Positions 1-5,100 of a stretch of 5,729 nt of DNA are shown piece by piece. The DNA is taken from positions 1 to 5,729 of the forward strand of contig JAHENP010000269.1 of assembly GCA_018609965.1 (NCBI GenBank), read 5' to 3'. This stretch comes from Haloferacaceae archaeon (GTDB taxonomy: Archaea > Halobacteriota > Halobacteria > Halobacteriales > Haloferacaceae). The notes beneath the pieces are model-generated. The model searched no databases. It saw nothing but the letters and a program-made list of their open reading frames with translations, and was not told the DNA's origin. The position numbers were made by a program, and so were the translations under genes. Each line of letters starts with the position of its first letter. Within the stretch, counting starts at the first letter, position 1.

Positions 1-845
1 GGATGTACGACACGCCGGGGTACGGCGCGGTGTACGTGCTCGACGCCGACCGCCCGGCGGTGATCGACACCGGGATCGGCACCCACCACGCGCGCGTGGT
101 GGACGCGCTTGAGGAACTGGGGGTGGAGCCGGCGGTGATCTGCCCGACACACGTCCACCTCGACCACGCCGGCGGCGCGGGGTTGCTCGCGGAAGCGTTC
201 CCCGACGCCACGGTTCGGGTGCACGAACGCGGCGCCCGCCACCTGATCGACCCCGAGCGGTTGGTCGCGGGGACGAAAGCCGCCGTCGGTGACCAGTGGG
301 ACCACTACGTCGACCCGCGGCCGGTGCCGGAGAAACGGGTCGAACCGCTGACGGACGGTGACGAGATCGACCTCGGGAGTCGACGGTTGGTTACACACCA
401 CGCGCCCGGCCACGCACCCCACCAGGTCGTGTTCCACGAGCCCGACGACGACGCGGTGTTCACCGCCGACGCCGTCGGGATCTACGTCCCCGATATCGAC
501 GCCGTCCGACAGACGACACCCCCCTCACAGTTCGATCTCGACGAGGCGCTTGCGGATGTCGACACCGTCGCCGATCTTGACCCGGAGACGCTGTGTTACC
601 CACACTTCGGGCCGGTTGCAGCGAGTGCGGAACTCCTGTCGGGGTACAAACGCACACTCGTCGAGTGGGTCGCGGCCGTCCGACAGGCACGCGAGCAGGA
701 GCCGGACGACGAGGCCGTGATCGAGCGGTTCGTCGACGCGGTCGACGCCGACCTCGTCGAGGCGTGGGGGATGGAGAAGGCGCGCGCAGAGGAACGGCTG
801 AACACCCGCGGTGTGTTGGGGGCGTTGGACGACGGGACGGCGTAG
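1..845 (+). CDS. MBL-fold metallo-hydrolase (probably 5'-truncated by the window edge)
   Basis: This is a metallo-beta-lactamase-fold hydrolase, presumably cytoplasmic, with unknown substrate. Counting from the ATG at position 3, the signature THVHLDHAGG gives ligands His50, His52, Asp54 and His55. His137 (in APGHAPH), Asp156 (in FTADAVG) and His201 (in CYPHFGP) complete a two-metal site, so the enzyme should be active. The C-terminal ~70 residues are helical and acidic. The ATG at position 3 gives 280 aa, but the protein then begins inside the first beta-strand (residues 6-24, ending in IDTG). Relatives usually carry about ten more N-terminal residues, so the real start probably lies upstream of the window. 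No promoter is visible. The TAG stop abuts the stop of the opposing gene. Fold and metal site are certain; the reaction (lactonase, thioesterase, glyoxalase or other) cannot be read from sequence. Confidence 0.9.
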   Translation, partial: MYDTPGYGAVYVLDADRPAVIDTGIGTHHARVVDALEELGVEPAVICPTHVHLDHAGGAGLLAEAFPDATVRVHERGARHLIDPERLVAGTKAAVGDQWDHYVDPRPVPEKRVEPLTDGDEIDLGSRRLVTHHAPGHAPHQVVFHEPDDDAVFTADAVGIYVPDIDAVRQTTPPSQFDLDEALADVDTVADLDPETLCYPHFGPVAASAELLSGYKRTLVEWVAAVRQAREQEPDDEAVIERFVDAVDADLVEAWGMEKARAEERLNTRGVLGALDDGTA

Positions 846-850
846 CTACG
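841..850. repeat. Perfect 10-bp palindrome at abutting convergent stop codons
   Basis: CGTAGCTACG is its own reverse complement and contains both stop codons, TAG of the MBL gene on the + strand and TAG of the unknown gene on the - strand, with no base between them. Two abutting TAG stops give TAGCTA automatically, so only the outer CG pairs add to it. A structural role is not established. Confidence 0.6.
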
Positions 851-1178
851 GTTGCGGCGGTGTGACACCGTATTTTTGCCAGACATCCGGTGGAACGTGG
901 TTGAGGTACGCCTTGAAGAACGCCGGGTTACGGTTACACACTTCGACAAGAAAATCGACCAACTCCTCAGTGTGGCGGAGTGCGTACCGCTCGTTCGGCC
1001 GTTCCTCGACACAGTCGAGCCGAGCGACTGCACTGTCGAGTGCCGCCGCTCGTTCGTCGCTGTCGTCGCCACTGCCCGCGAACCGACAGACGGCATCCCG
1101 AGGCAGGTCGTTGCTCCCGTGGCAGTGCTTTGCCATCAGAACCTGGATAATATCACAGACATTCGTTTCCGAATACAT
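846..1178 (-). CDS. Unknown small protein with five cysteines
   Basis: I do not recognise this 110-aa protein. It has cysteines at 8, 19, 31, 56 and 81, with a His18-Cys19-His20 cluster, which is many for a haloarchaeal protein. Metal binding is possible, but no standard CxxC pair is present. Residues 33-75 are mostly acidic and helix-like, and the tail (residues 87-110) is aromatic and proline-rich, with PPDVWQKYGV and PPQP. No signal peptide or membrane segment is seen. The ATG at 1178 is favoured because AGGTGA sits 5 bases before it; Met15 (1136) is the alternative. The DNA is less GC-rich than the neighbours (30 of 60 bases at 901-960). The gene diverges from the wHTH gene and converges on the MBL gene with zero spacing. 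Support for coding is the Shine-Dalgarno sequence, the exact fit between genes and a protein-like composition; an accidental open frame is not excluded. Confidence 0.7.
   Translation of the reverse strand: MYSETNVCDIIQVLMAKHCHGSNDLPRDAVCRFAGSGDDSDERAAALDSAVARLDCVEERPNERYALRHTEELVDFLVEVCNRNPAFFKAYLNHVPPDVWQKYGVTPPQP
869..877 (+). terminator. Oligo-T candidate terminator for the MBL gene
   Basis: A TTTTT run at 873-877 lies about 27 bases after the MBL stop codon, in otherwise GC-rich sequence. Archaeal RNA polymerase commonly terminates at short U-tracts on the non-template strand without needing a hairpin. The tract lies inside the coding region of the opposing gene, so the MBL transcript would have a short antisense tail. 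This is inference from position and base run. Confidence 0.4.
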
Positions 1179-1183
1179 CTACT

Positions 1184-1189
1184 TCACCT
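1184..1189 (-). promoter_or_regulatory. Shine-Dalgarno sequence of the unknown Cys-containing gene
   Basis: Read on the - strand this is AGGTGA, 5 bases before the ATG at 1178. It matches the complement of the conserved haloarchaeal 16S rRNA 3' end and decides this start over the in-frame ATG at 1136. It implies a leadered mRNA, unlike the other genes here. Confidence 0.6.
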
Positions 1190-1240
1190 ATATTGCACCC
1201 CCACACAAGTCGTTTTTCGTCGCCTCCCGACGAGTCTGCC

Positions 1241-1252
1241 AAAAGTATATAC
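1241..1252 (+). promoter_or_regulatory. TATA box and BRE-like A-tract for the wHTH gene, possibly bidirectional
   Basis: AAAAGTATATAC holds TATATA at 1246-1251, centred about 28 bp before the GTG at 1277. That spacing places transcription start at or next to the start codon, as for a leaderless mRNA. The preceding A-tract resembles a TFB recognition element and points the promoter rightwards. Because GTATATAC (1245-1252) is a palindrome, the same box could also fire leftwards, giving the unknown gene a leader of roughly 40 bases that contains its Shine-Dalgarno sequence. Confidence 0.7.
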
Positions 1253-1276
1253 AGTAAGACCGACGAACTACGTCGC

Positions 1277-1708
1277 GTGACAACCGAGCCTAACGACGAG
1301 CAGTTCCGAAAACAACACCCATCCGGGTGGCTCCGTGCGACGCTGCCGGAGCGTCGTGCGTTGGTGCTCGACGCGTTGTTGGAGACACCGCCGACGAGGG
1401 AGTTCACCACCGACGAACTCGCCGAGAGGGCGGGAGTGTCACCGGAGAGTGTCGAGACGCACGTCGAGACGTTGCTCGGGTGGGGGGTCGTCGAACGGGG
1501 AGAGACGACACCACACCAGTACAGTGTCGTCGAGGAGAGCCACGTTCTCCAACAGATCATCGAACTCAACTCCGTCGTGAGTCGGGTGGAAGCCGGGGAG
1601 CTTCCAAAACGGAAACCGGAGTCACTCGAACGGACAGACACGCCCGAGGAGAACGTCGGTTCGAGCGAGACCGAGGGTGGCGGTGGCGTCGGGCAGACCA
1701 GAAGCTGA
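1277..1708 (+). CDS. Winged helix-turn-helix DNA-binding protein
   Basis: This is a probable transcription regulator of 143 aa. Residues 24-36 form a first helix. FTTDELAERAGVSPESVETH (43-62) is a classic helix-turn-helix with the turn at Gly53-Val54-Ser55. The recognition helix runs to about Leu67, and VVERGETTPHQYSV (71-84) fits a wing. Residues 86-106 look like another helix, possibly for dimerisation, followed by a low-complexity acidic and glycine-rich tail (110-143). No ligand-binding domain or metal-binding cluster is seen. The GTG at 1277 is chosen because a TATA box lies 28 bp before it; the in-frame TTG at 1193 would put that promoter inside the gene. It lies 90 bp before the acyl-CoA synthetase in the same orientation but has a separate promoter. 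Its targets are unknown; control of that neighbour or of its own divergent promoter is only an inference from position. Confidence 0.85.
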   Translation: MTTEPNDEQFRKQHPSGWLRATLPERRALVLDALLETPPTREFTTDELAERAGVSPESVETHVETLLGWGVVERGETTPHQYSVVEESHVLQQIIELNSVVSRVEAGELPKRKPESLERTDTPEENVGSSETEGGGGVGQTRS

Positions 1709-1715
1709 CTGTCCA

Positions 1716-1740
1716 GCTGTTCCCACGCGGCGGAAACAGC
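1716..1740 (+). terminator. Weak stem-loop after the wHTH gene
   Basis: GCTGTT (1716-1721) pairs with AACAGC (1735-1740). Two further C-G pairs can form next to a bulged A at 1734, closing a GC-rich loop. It begins 8 bases after the wHTH stop. There is no T-run, so termination is uncertain; it might equally be chance or a protein-binding dyad in the spacer before the acyl-CoA synthetase. Confidence 0.25.
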
Positions 1741-1745
1741 CGACA

Positions 1746-1756
1746 ACCCGCCGGGT
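1746..1756. promoter_or_regulatory. Short dyad upstream of the acyl-CoA synthetase promoter
   Basis: ACCCGcCGGGT is a perfect 5+1+5 inverted repeat centred about 20 bp before the TATA box of the acyl-CoA synthetase gene, a position where an archaeal activator, or a repressor that blocks TFB, could bind. It is short and GC-rich, so chance is a real possibility. Confidence 0.25.
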
Positions 1757-1767
1757 GTGGCACACGG

Positions 1768-1774
1768 TTATATA
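1768..1774 (+). promoter_or_regulatory. TATA box of the acyl-CoA synthetase gene (leaderless)
   Basis: TTATATA stands out in GC-rich sequence and is centred 28 bp before the ATG at 1799, so transcription should begin at or beside the start codon. No Shine-Dalgarno sequence precedes that ATG. The box rules out the upstream in-frame GTG at 1757, which would place the promoter inside the gene. Confidence 0.8.
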
Positions 1775-1798
1775 GTGGCGACCCACCGACACCGTGGT

Positions 1799-3904
1799 AT
1801 GGACTGGCAGCGTGCGGAGTCGGAGTTCCAGCCGGACGTGACCCGCGAGAGCGTTCCGGAGACGTTTCGGGCGAGCGCTCGCGACCACGCCGACCGGCCG
1901 GCACAGCGGTACAAAGGCGGGGTGTACGACCGGTCGCTCGTCCGTGCGGGTGTGATCGACGCCGCGCCCGCGGGTGAGTACGCGGAGATCAGCTACGAGC
2001 GGATGCACGAGGTCGTCCGGCGGCTCGCCGCCGGCTTCCGTGGGTTGGGTGTCGAACCGGGAGACCGCGTCGGACTGTTCGCACACACCCGGATGGAGTG
2101 GGCACAGACGGACTTCGCCGTTCTCGGTGCCGGCGGCGTCGTCACCACTGTCTACACCTCCTCGTCGGTCGACCAGGTCGCGTACCTGCTCGACGACCCG
2201 GACGCGGACGGGGTCGTCGTCGAGAACCGGGAACTCGCACAGCGGGTGTTCGCCGTCGAAGACCAACTCGATCTGTCGTTCGTCGTGGTGATCGACGGGG
2301 AGCCACACGAACGTGACGACGTGTACACGCTCGGAGAGGTACACGAGATCGGGGCGGACAGCGCGAATGCCAGTGACGGGGCGGACACGACGACGGCCGA
2401 CGACAGCTGGGTCACCGACCGGGCGCCGACAGACCCGGCGAGCCTGATCTACACCTCGGGAACGACCGGCCAGCCGAAGGGGGTGGTGATGACACACCGG
2501 AACTTCCTCGCGAACGTCGAGCAGTGCTACCGGCGGGTGGGTCCCCGCCCGGACAAGCTAGAGACGGGGACGCCAGCCATCGGGCCGGGGAAGACGAACC
2601 TCTCGTTTCTGCCGTTGGCGCACGTGCTCGAACGGCTCGGCGGCCACTTCCTGATGTTCGCATCCGGGGTGACAGTCGCGTACGCGGAGTCACCGGACAC
2701 GCTCCGCGAGGACTTCCAGTTGGTGCGGCCGAACACGGCCGCGAGCGTCCCGCGGGTGTACGAGAAGCTGTACGCCGCGATCCGCGAACAGGCCGAGGAG
2801 TCGCCGATCAGCCGGCGAATCTTCGAGTGGGCGACAGACGTGGGACGGCAACACTACCGCGCCGACGACCCCGGACGGCTCCTGTCGGCGAAGTACGCGC
2901 TCGCGGACCGGCTGGTGTTCGCCAGCGTCCGGGAAGCGTTGGGCGGGAACGTCGACTTCTTCATCTCCGGGGGCGGGTCGTTGTCGGCGGAGCTGTGTGA
3001 GCTGTACCACGGGATGGGGGTGCCGGTACTGGAGGGGTACGGACTGACGGAGACCGCGCCGGTGCTCAGCGTCAACCCGCCGGAAGCACCGGAGGTGGGG
3101 ACGATTGGCCCGCCGCTCGTCGACGTGGAGATGCGACTGGACAGCACCGTCGCCGAGGGAGACCGGGTTGGGGAGCTGCTCGTCCGCGGGCCGAACGTGT
3201 TCGACGGCTACTGGGAGAAACCGGAAAAGACGCGGGCGGCGTTCGTCTCCCCTGCGGCACTCGACACCACGGGCGAGACGGTCGCCGACGGCGGAGTCGA
3301 GACCGCTGACGGCACAACGTCGTCTCCCGCCGCGGTGGAGCCCGGTGTCGACACGACCGAGAGCGACGACGGCCGAGGCGACAGCGAGGAGCCGTGGTTC
3401 CGGACGGGTGACGTGGTGGAGATCCGGGAGGACGACTACGTCGTCTTCCGGGAGCGGGCCAAGCAGTTGTTGAAGCTGTCGACGGGGAAGATGGTGCCAC
3501 CCGGGCCAATCGAGGACGCGTTCGCGGCCTCGAAGCTGGTCGAACAAGCGATGGTGGTCGGTGACGCCCGGCGGTTCGTCGGTGCGTTACTCGTCCCGAA
3601 CTTCGAGGCCGTCCGCGAGTGGGCGGCCCGCGAGGGGGTCGACCTCCCGGACAGCGACCGGCTCGTCTGTCAGGAGTCCGCGGTGATCGACCGGGTCCAA
3701 CGGATGGTCGACGAGATCAACGAAGGGTTCGAGAAACACGAACAGATCAAACAGTTCCGGTTGGTCGGGGAGGCGTTCACCGAGGAGAACGACCTGCTCA
3801 CCCCGACGATGAAGAAGAAACGCCGGAAGATCGAGGACCGCTACGACGCCGAGATACGACAGCTCTACGACGACGAGGAGCGGAAAGTGGCGAAGAGAGA
3901 CTGA
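1799..3904 (+). CDS. Long-chain fatty acid--CoA ligase (AMP-forming, FadD/ACSL type)
   Basis: This enzyme activates a fatty acid with ATP to acyl-AMP and then acyl-CoA, in the cytoplasm or at the inner membrane face. The 701-aa protein shows the adenylate-forming motifs in order: phosphate-binding YTSGTTGQPKG (218-228), FLPLAHVLER (270-279), SVPRVYEK (316-323), ISGGGSLS (389-396), GYGLTET (413-419), FDGYWEKPEKT (468-478), FRTGD with ribose-binding Asp538, the hinge region RAKQLLKLSTGK (553-564), and LTPTMKKKR (668-676) with likely catalytic Lys672. This pattern fits long-chain (COG1022-type) ligases rather than acetyl-CoA synthetases. Residues 483-532 are a 50-residue acidic insert where relatives have only a short loop, making the protein longer than the usual ~600-650 aa. 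A smaller low-complexity stretch lies near residues 180-208. The start is fixed by a TATA box 28 bp upstream. Acyl chain preference cannot be read from sequence. Catabolic use (beta-oxidation) is likely but no neighbour supports it. Confidence 0.93.
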   Translation: MDWQRAESEFQPDVTRESVPETFRASARDHADRPAQRYKGGVYDRSLVRAGVIDAAPAGEYAEISYERMHEVVRRLAAGFRGLGVEPGDRVGLFAHTRMEWAQTDFAVLGAGGVVTTVYTSSSVDQVAYLLDDPDADGVVVENRELAQRVFAVEDQLDLSFVVVIDGEPHERDDVYTLGEVHEIGADSANASDGADTTTADDSWVTDRAPTDPASLIYTSGTTGQPKGVVMTHRNFLANVEQCYRRVGPRPDKLETGTPAIGPGKTNLSFLPLAHVLERLGGHFLMFASGVTVAYAESPDTLREDFQLVRPNTAASVPRVYEKLYAAIREQAEESPISRRIFEWATDVGRQHYRADDPGRLLSAKYALADRLVFASVREALGGNVDFFISGGGSLSAELCELYHGMGVPVLEGYGLTETAPVLSVNPPEAPEVGTIGPPLVDVEMRLDSTVAEGDRVGELLVRGPNVFDGYWEKPEKTRAAFVSPAALDTTGETVADGGVETADGTTSSPAAVEPGVDTTESDDGRGDSEEPWFRTGDVVEIREDDYVVFRERAKQLLKLSTGKMVPPGPIEDAFAASKLVEQAMVVGDARRFVGALLVPNFEAVREWAAREGVDLPDSDRLVCQESAVIDRVQRMVDEINEGFEKHEQIKQFRLVGEAFTEENDLLTPTMKKKRRKIEDRYDAEIRQLYDDEERKVAKRD

Positions 3905-3950
3905 CCGTCGGGGGAGCCGTTCGGCACCGAGGGTCACAAGAAGCCGAACG
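3902..3950. repeat. Inverted repeats at the convergent 3' junction
   Basis: CGTTCGGC (3918-3925) and GCCGAACG (3943-3950) are perfect 8-bp arms around a 17-base loop, spanning the 29-bp gap and the last codons of the glycosyltransferase. A second pair, TGACC (3902-3906) and GGTCA (3932-3936), contains both stop codons. The two pairs interlock and cannot both form as a simple hairpin. There is no T-run on either strand, so a bidirectional terminator is only possible. Confidence 0.35.
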
Positions 3951-4998
3951 ACGACTGAGCGGTCTCGTAGGCGTCGACGTACTCCGCGAGCACGGCGTCG
4001 TGATCGAAGCCGGCGAACGTCTCGTCGACAGACAGGTGGGGCACGTCCCGGCAGTCGACGATGGCGTCGGCGAGTTCCTGCGGGTCGGTAACCCGGCGGC
4101 CGCGGTCGGCGTTCTCGACAAGTTCGTGGGCGCTGGAGCCGGCCTGGTACTGGACGATCCCGACACAGCCGGCCGCGAGCGCCCACAACAACCCGTCGGC
4201 GAACGGCTCCCGGGTGGCCGTCTGTGCACAGACGTGTGCCCCTTTGAGGATCGGGACGAACTTCGACGGGGGGAGTGAGCCGACGAACTCGACGCGGTCG
4301 TCGATCCGGAGGTCGGCGGCGGCCTGTTCGGCGACGCCGCGCCCGTCGCCGTCGCCGATCACCGTCGCGCGCCAGTCGCGGTCGCGCAGTTCCGCCAGCG
4401 CGAGCAGGAACGCCTCAACGTTGGCGTCGTCGTCGAGTGGATCACGGAGGTAGACCAGATCCGTTCGGTCGTCGACATCCGCCCCCCGCACCAACCCGAA
4501 GTCCACACTCTCCGGGACGACGATCACGTCGTCACCGTCGGCGCCGTGTTCTCGGGCGCTGGTGCGGGCAGTCTCGGAGGGTGCGATCACGCGTGTCGGT
4601 TTGCGTGCCGCCTTCCGGTAGCCGCTCGCGGTCGCGTCGGTGGGGTGTGTCTCCCACCAGTCGACGACGACCGGCGCACGGACGAGTCGGCCGGTTGTCG
4701 CGGCGGTCGTCGCGTGGCCGGGCGGGGAGACGGCCGCGTGGATCACGTCTGGGCCGACACGCCGGAGAGCAAACGGGAGCTTCGAGCGGAACGAGCCGGC
4801 GGCGGGCCCCTGTGTCACGCCACGGTAGACGACGCCGTTCCGGCGGAACGACCGGTCGGTGCCGTCCCACCACTGTGAACAGAGCCACGTGACCTCGTGG
4901 CCGGCGTCGGCCAACCCCTCCGCGACGCGACGCGTCCGGCGACAGCCACGGGTGTCGCGGTGGTCCGGGGTGTACATCGAGACGACCGCGACACGCAT
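3934..4998 (-). CDS. GT4-type glycosyltransferase with altered EX7E motif
   Basis: This 354-aa protein has the two-Rossmann-domain GT-B layout. The N-terminal domain opens with MRVAVVSMYTPDH, followed by RRVAEGLADAGHEVTWLC (23-40), the usual acceptor-domain start of GT4 enzymes. DVIHA (84-88), VVVDWWE (110-116) and VIAPSE (137-142) continue the fold. The C-terminal nucleotide-sugar domain has VIGDGDGR (213-220), RVEFVGSLPPSKFVPIL (235-251) and REPFADGLLWALAAGCVGIV (263-282). The first Glu of EX7E is Glu264, but the second position, 272, is Trp. AGSSAHELVE (286-295) follows. No signal peptide or membrane anchor is seen, so a cytoplasmic role acting on lipid, protein or exopolysaccharide precursors is likely. 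Donor and acceptor are unknown, and no other glycan genes are present. The open frame extends far upstream of 4998, but that part lies antisense to the peptidase gene. The ATG at 4998 starts the first beta-strand and has a promoter-like box before it. Confidence 0.9.
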   Translation of the reverse strand: MRVAVVSMYTPDHRDTRGCRRTRRVAEGLADAGHEVTWLCSQWWDGTDRSFRRNGVVYRGVTQGPAAGSFRSKLPFALRRVGPDVIHAAVSPPGHATTAATTGRLVRAPVVVDWWETHPTDATASGYRKAARKPTRVIAPSETARTSAREHGADGDDVIVVPESVDFGLVRGADVDDRTDLVYLRDPLDDDANVEAFLLALAELRDRDWRATVIGDGDGRGVAEQAAADLRIDDRVEFVGSLPPSKFVPILKGAHVCAQTATREPFADGLLWALAAGCVGIVQYQAGSSAHELVENADRGRRVTDPQELADAIVDCRDVPHLSVDETFAGFDHDAVLAEYVDAYETAQSSFGFL

Positions 4999-5025
4999 AC
5001 TGGCGTGGGGTTGTCTCGGGGGGGT

Positions 5026-5032
5026 GTTAAAC
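5026..5032 (-). promoter_or_regulatory. TATA-like box of the glycosyltransferase gene
   Basis: On the - strand this reads GTTTAAC, the only AT-rich patch upstream of the gene, centred about 31 bp before the ATG at 4998. No Shine-Dalgarno sequence precedes the ATG, so a leaderless or nearly leaderless mRNA is likely. The box is weaker than the TATATA boxes of the wHTH and acyl-CoA synthetase genes. Confidence 0.5.
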
Positions 5033-5045
5033 GAGGTGGTACCGT

Positions 5046-5067
5046 CCCCGAACGGGGGTGTTCGGGG
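5046..5067. promoter_or_regulatory. Perfect inverted repeat between divergent promoters (candidate operator)
   Basis: CCCCGAAC (5046-5053) and GTTCGGGG (5060-5067) are perfect 8-bp arms separated by GGGGGT. The centre lies about 18 bp before the TATA-like box of the peptidase gene and about 27 bp before that of the glycosyltransferase. If both mRNAs are leaderless as predicted, the element is not transcribed from either promoter, so it would act as DNA, for instance as a dimeric regulator site, rather than as an RNA hairpin. No regulator gene lies next to it, and the binding protein is unknown. Confidence 0.5.
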
Positions 5068-5070
5068 TAG

Positions 5071-5079
5071 AGTTTTGAC
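5071..5079 (+). promoter_or_regulatory. TATA-like box of the S9 peptidase gene
   Basis: AGTTTTGAC is the only AT-rich patch in the spacer on this side, centred about 26 bp before the ATG at 5101, which suits a leaderless start. It is a weak match to the haloarchaeal TATA consensus. A GGAG at 5094-5097 is only 3 bases from the ATG, too close for a good ribosome binding site. Confidence 0.45.
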
Positions 5080-5100
5080 AGGTCCGCACGAACGGAGCGT

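Noticed and set aside
1193..1276. TTG start at 1193 giving the wHTH protein 28 extra residues
   Set aside because: The extension would contain the TATA box at 1246-1251 and is not acidic like the rest. The GTG at 1277 has the correct leaderless spacing.
852..1280. 142-aa open frame on the + strand opposite the unknown Cys-containing gene
   Set aside because: No promoter or Shine-Dalgarno sequence precedes it, it runs through the AT-rich divergent promoter, and the opposite strand has a Shine-Dalgarno sequence and fits exactly between its neighbours.
1757..1798. GTG start at 1757 giving the acyl-CoA synthetase 14 extra residues
   Set aside because: The TATATA box at 1768-1774 would be inside the gene. 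The ATG at 1799 is 28 bp from it.
1622..2497. 291-aa open frame on the - strand over the start of the acyl-CoA synthetase
   Set aside because: It lies antisense to a gene with clear motifs and its translation is Arg/Pro/Val-rich without recognisable domains. GC-rich DNA commonly leaves such frames open by chance.
2690..3547. 285-aa open frame on the - strand inside the acyl-CoA synthetase
   Set aside because: It mirrors the coding frame of the synthetase, covers its conserved motifs in antisense, and has an Arg/His-rich composition unlike acidic haloarchaeal proteins.
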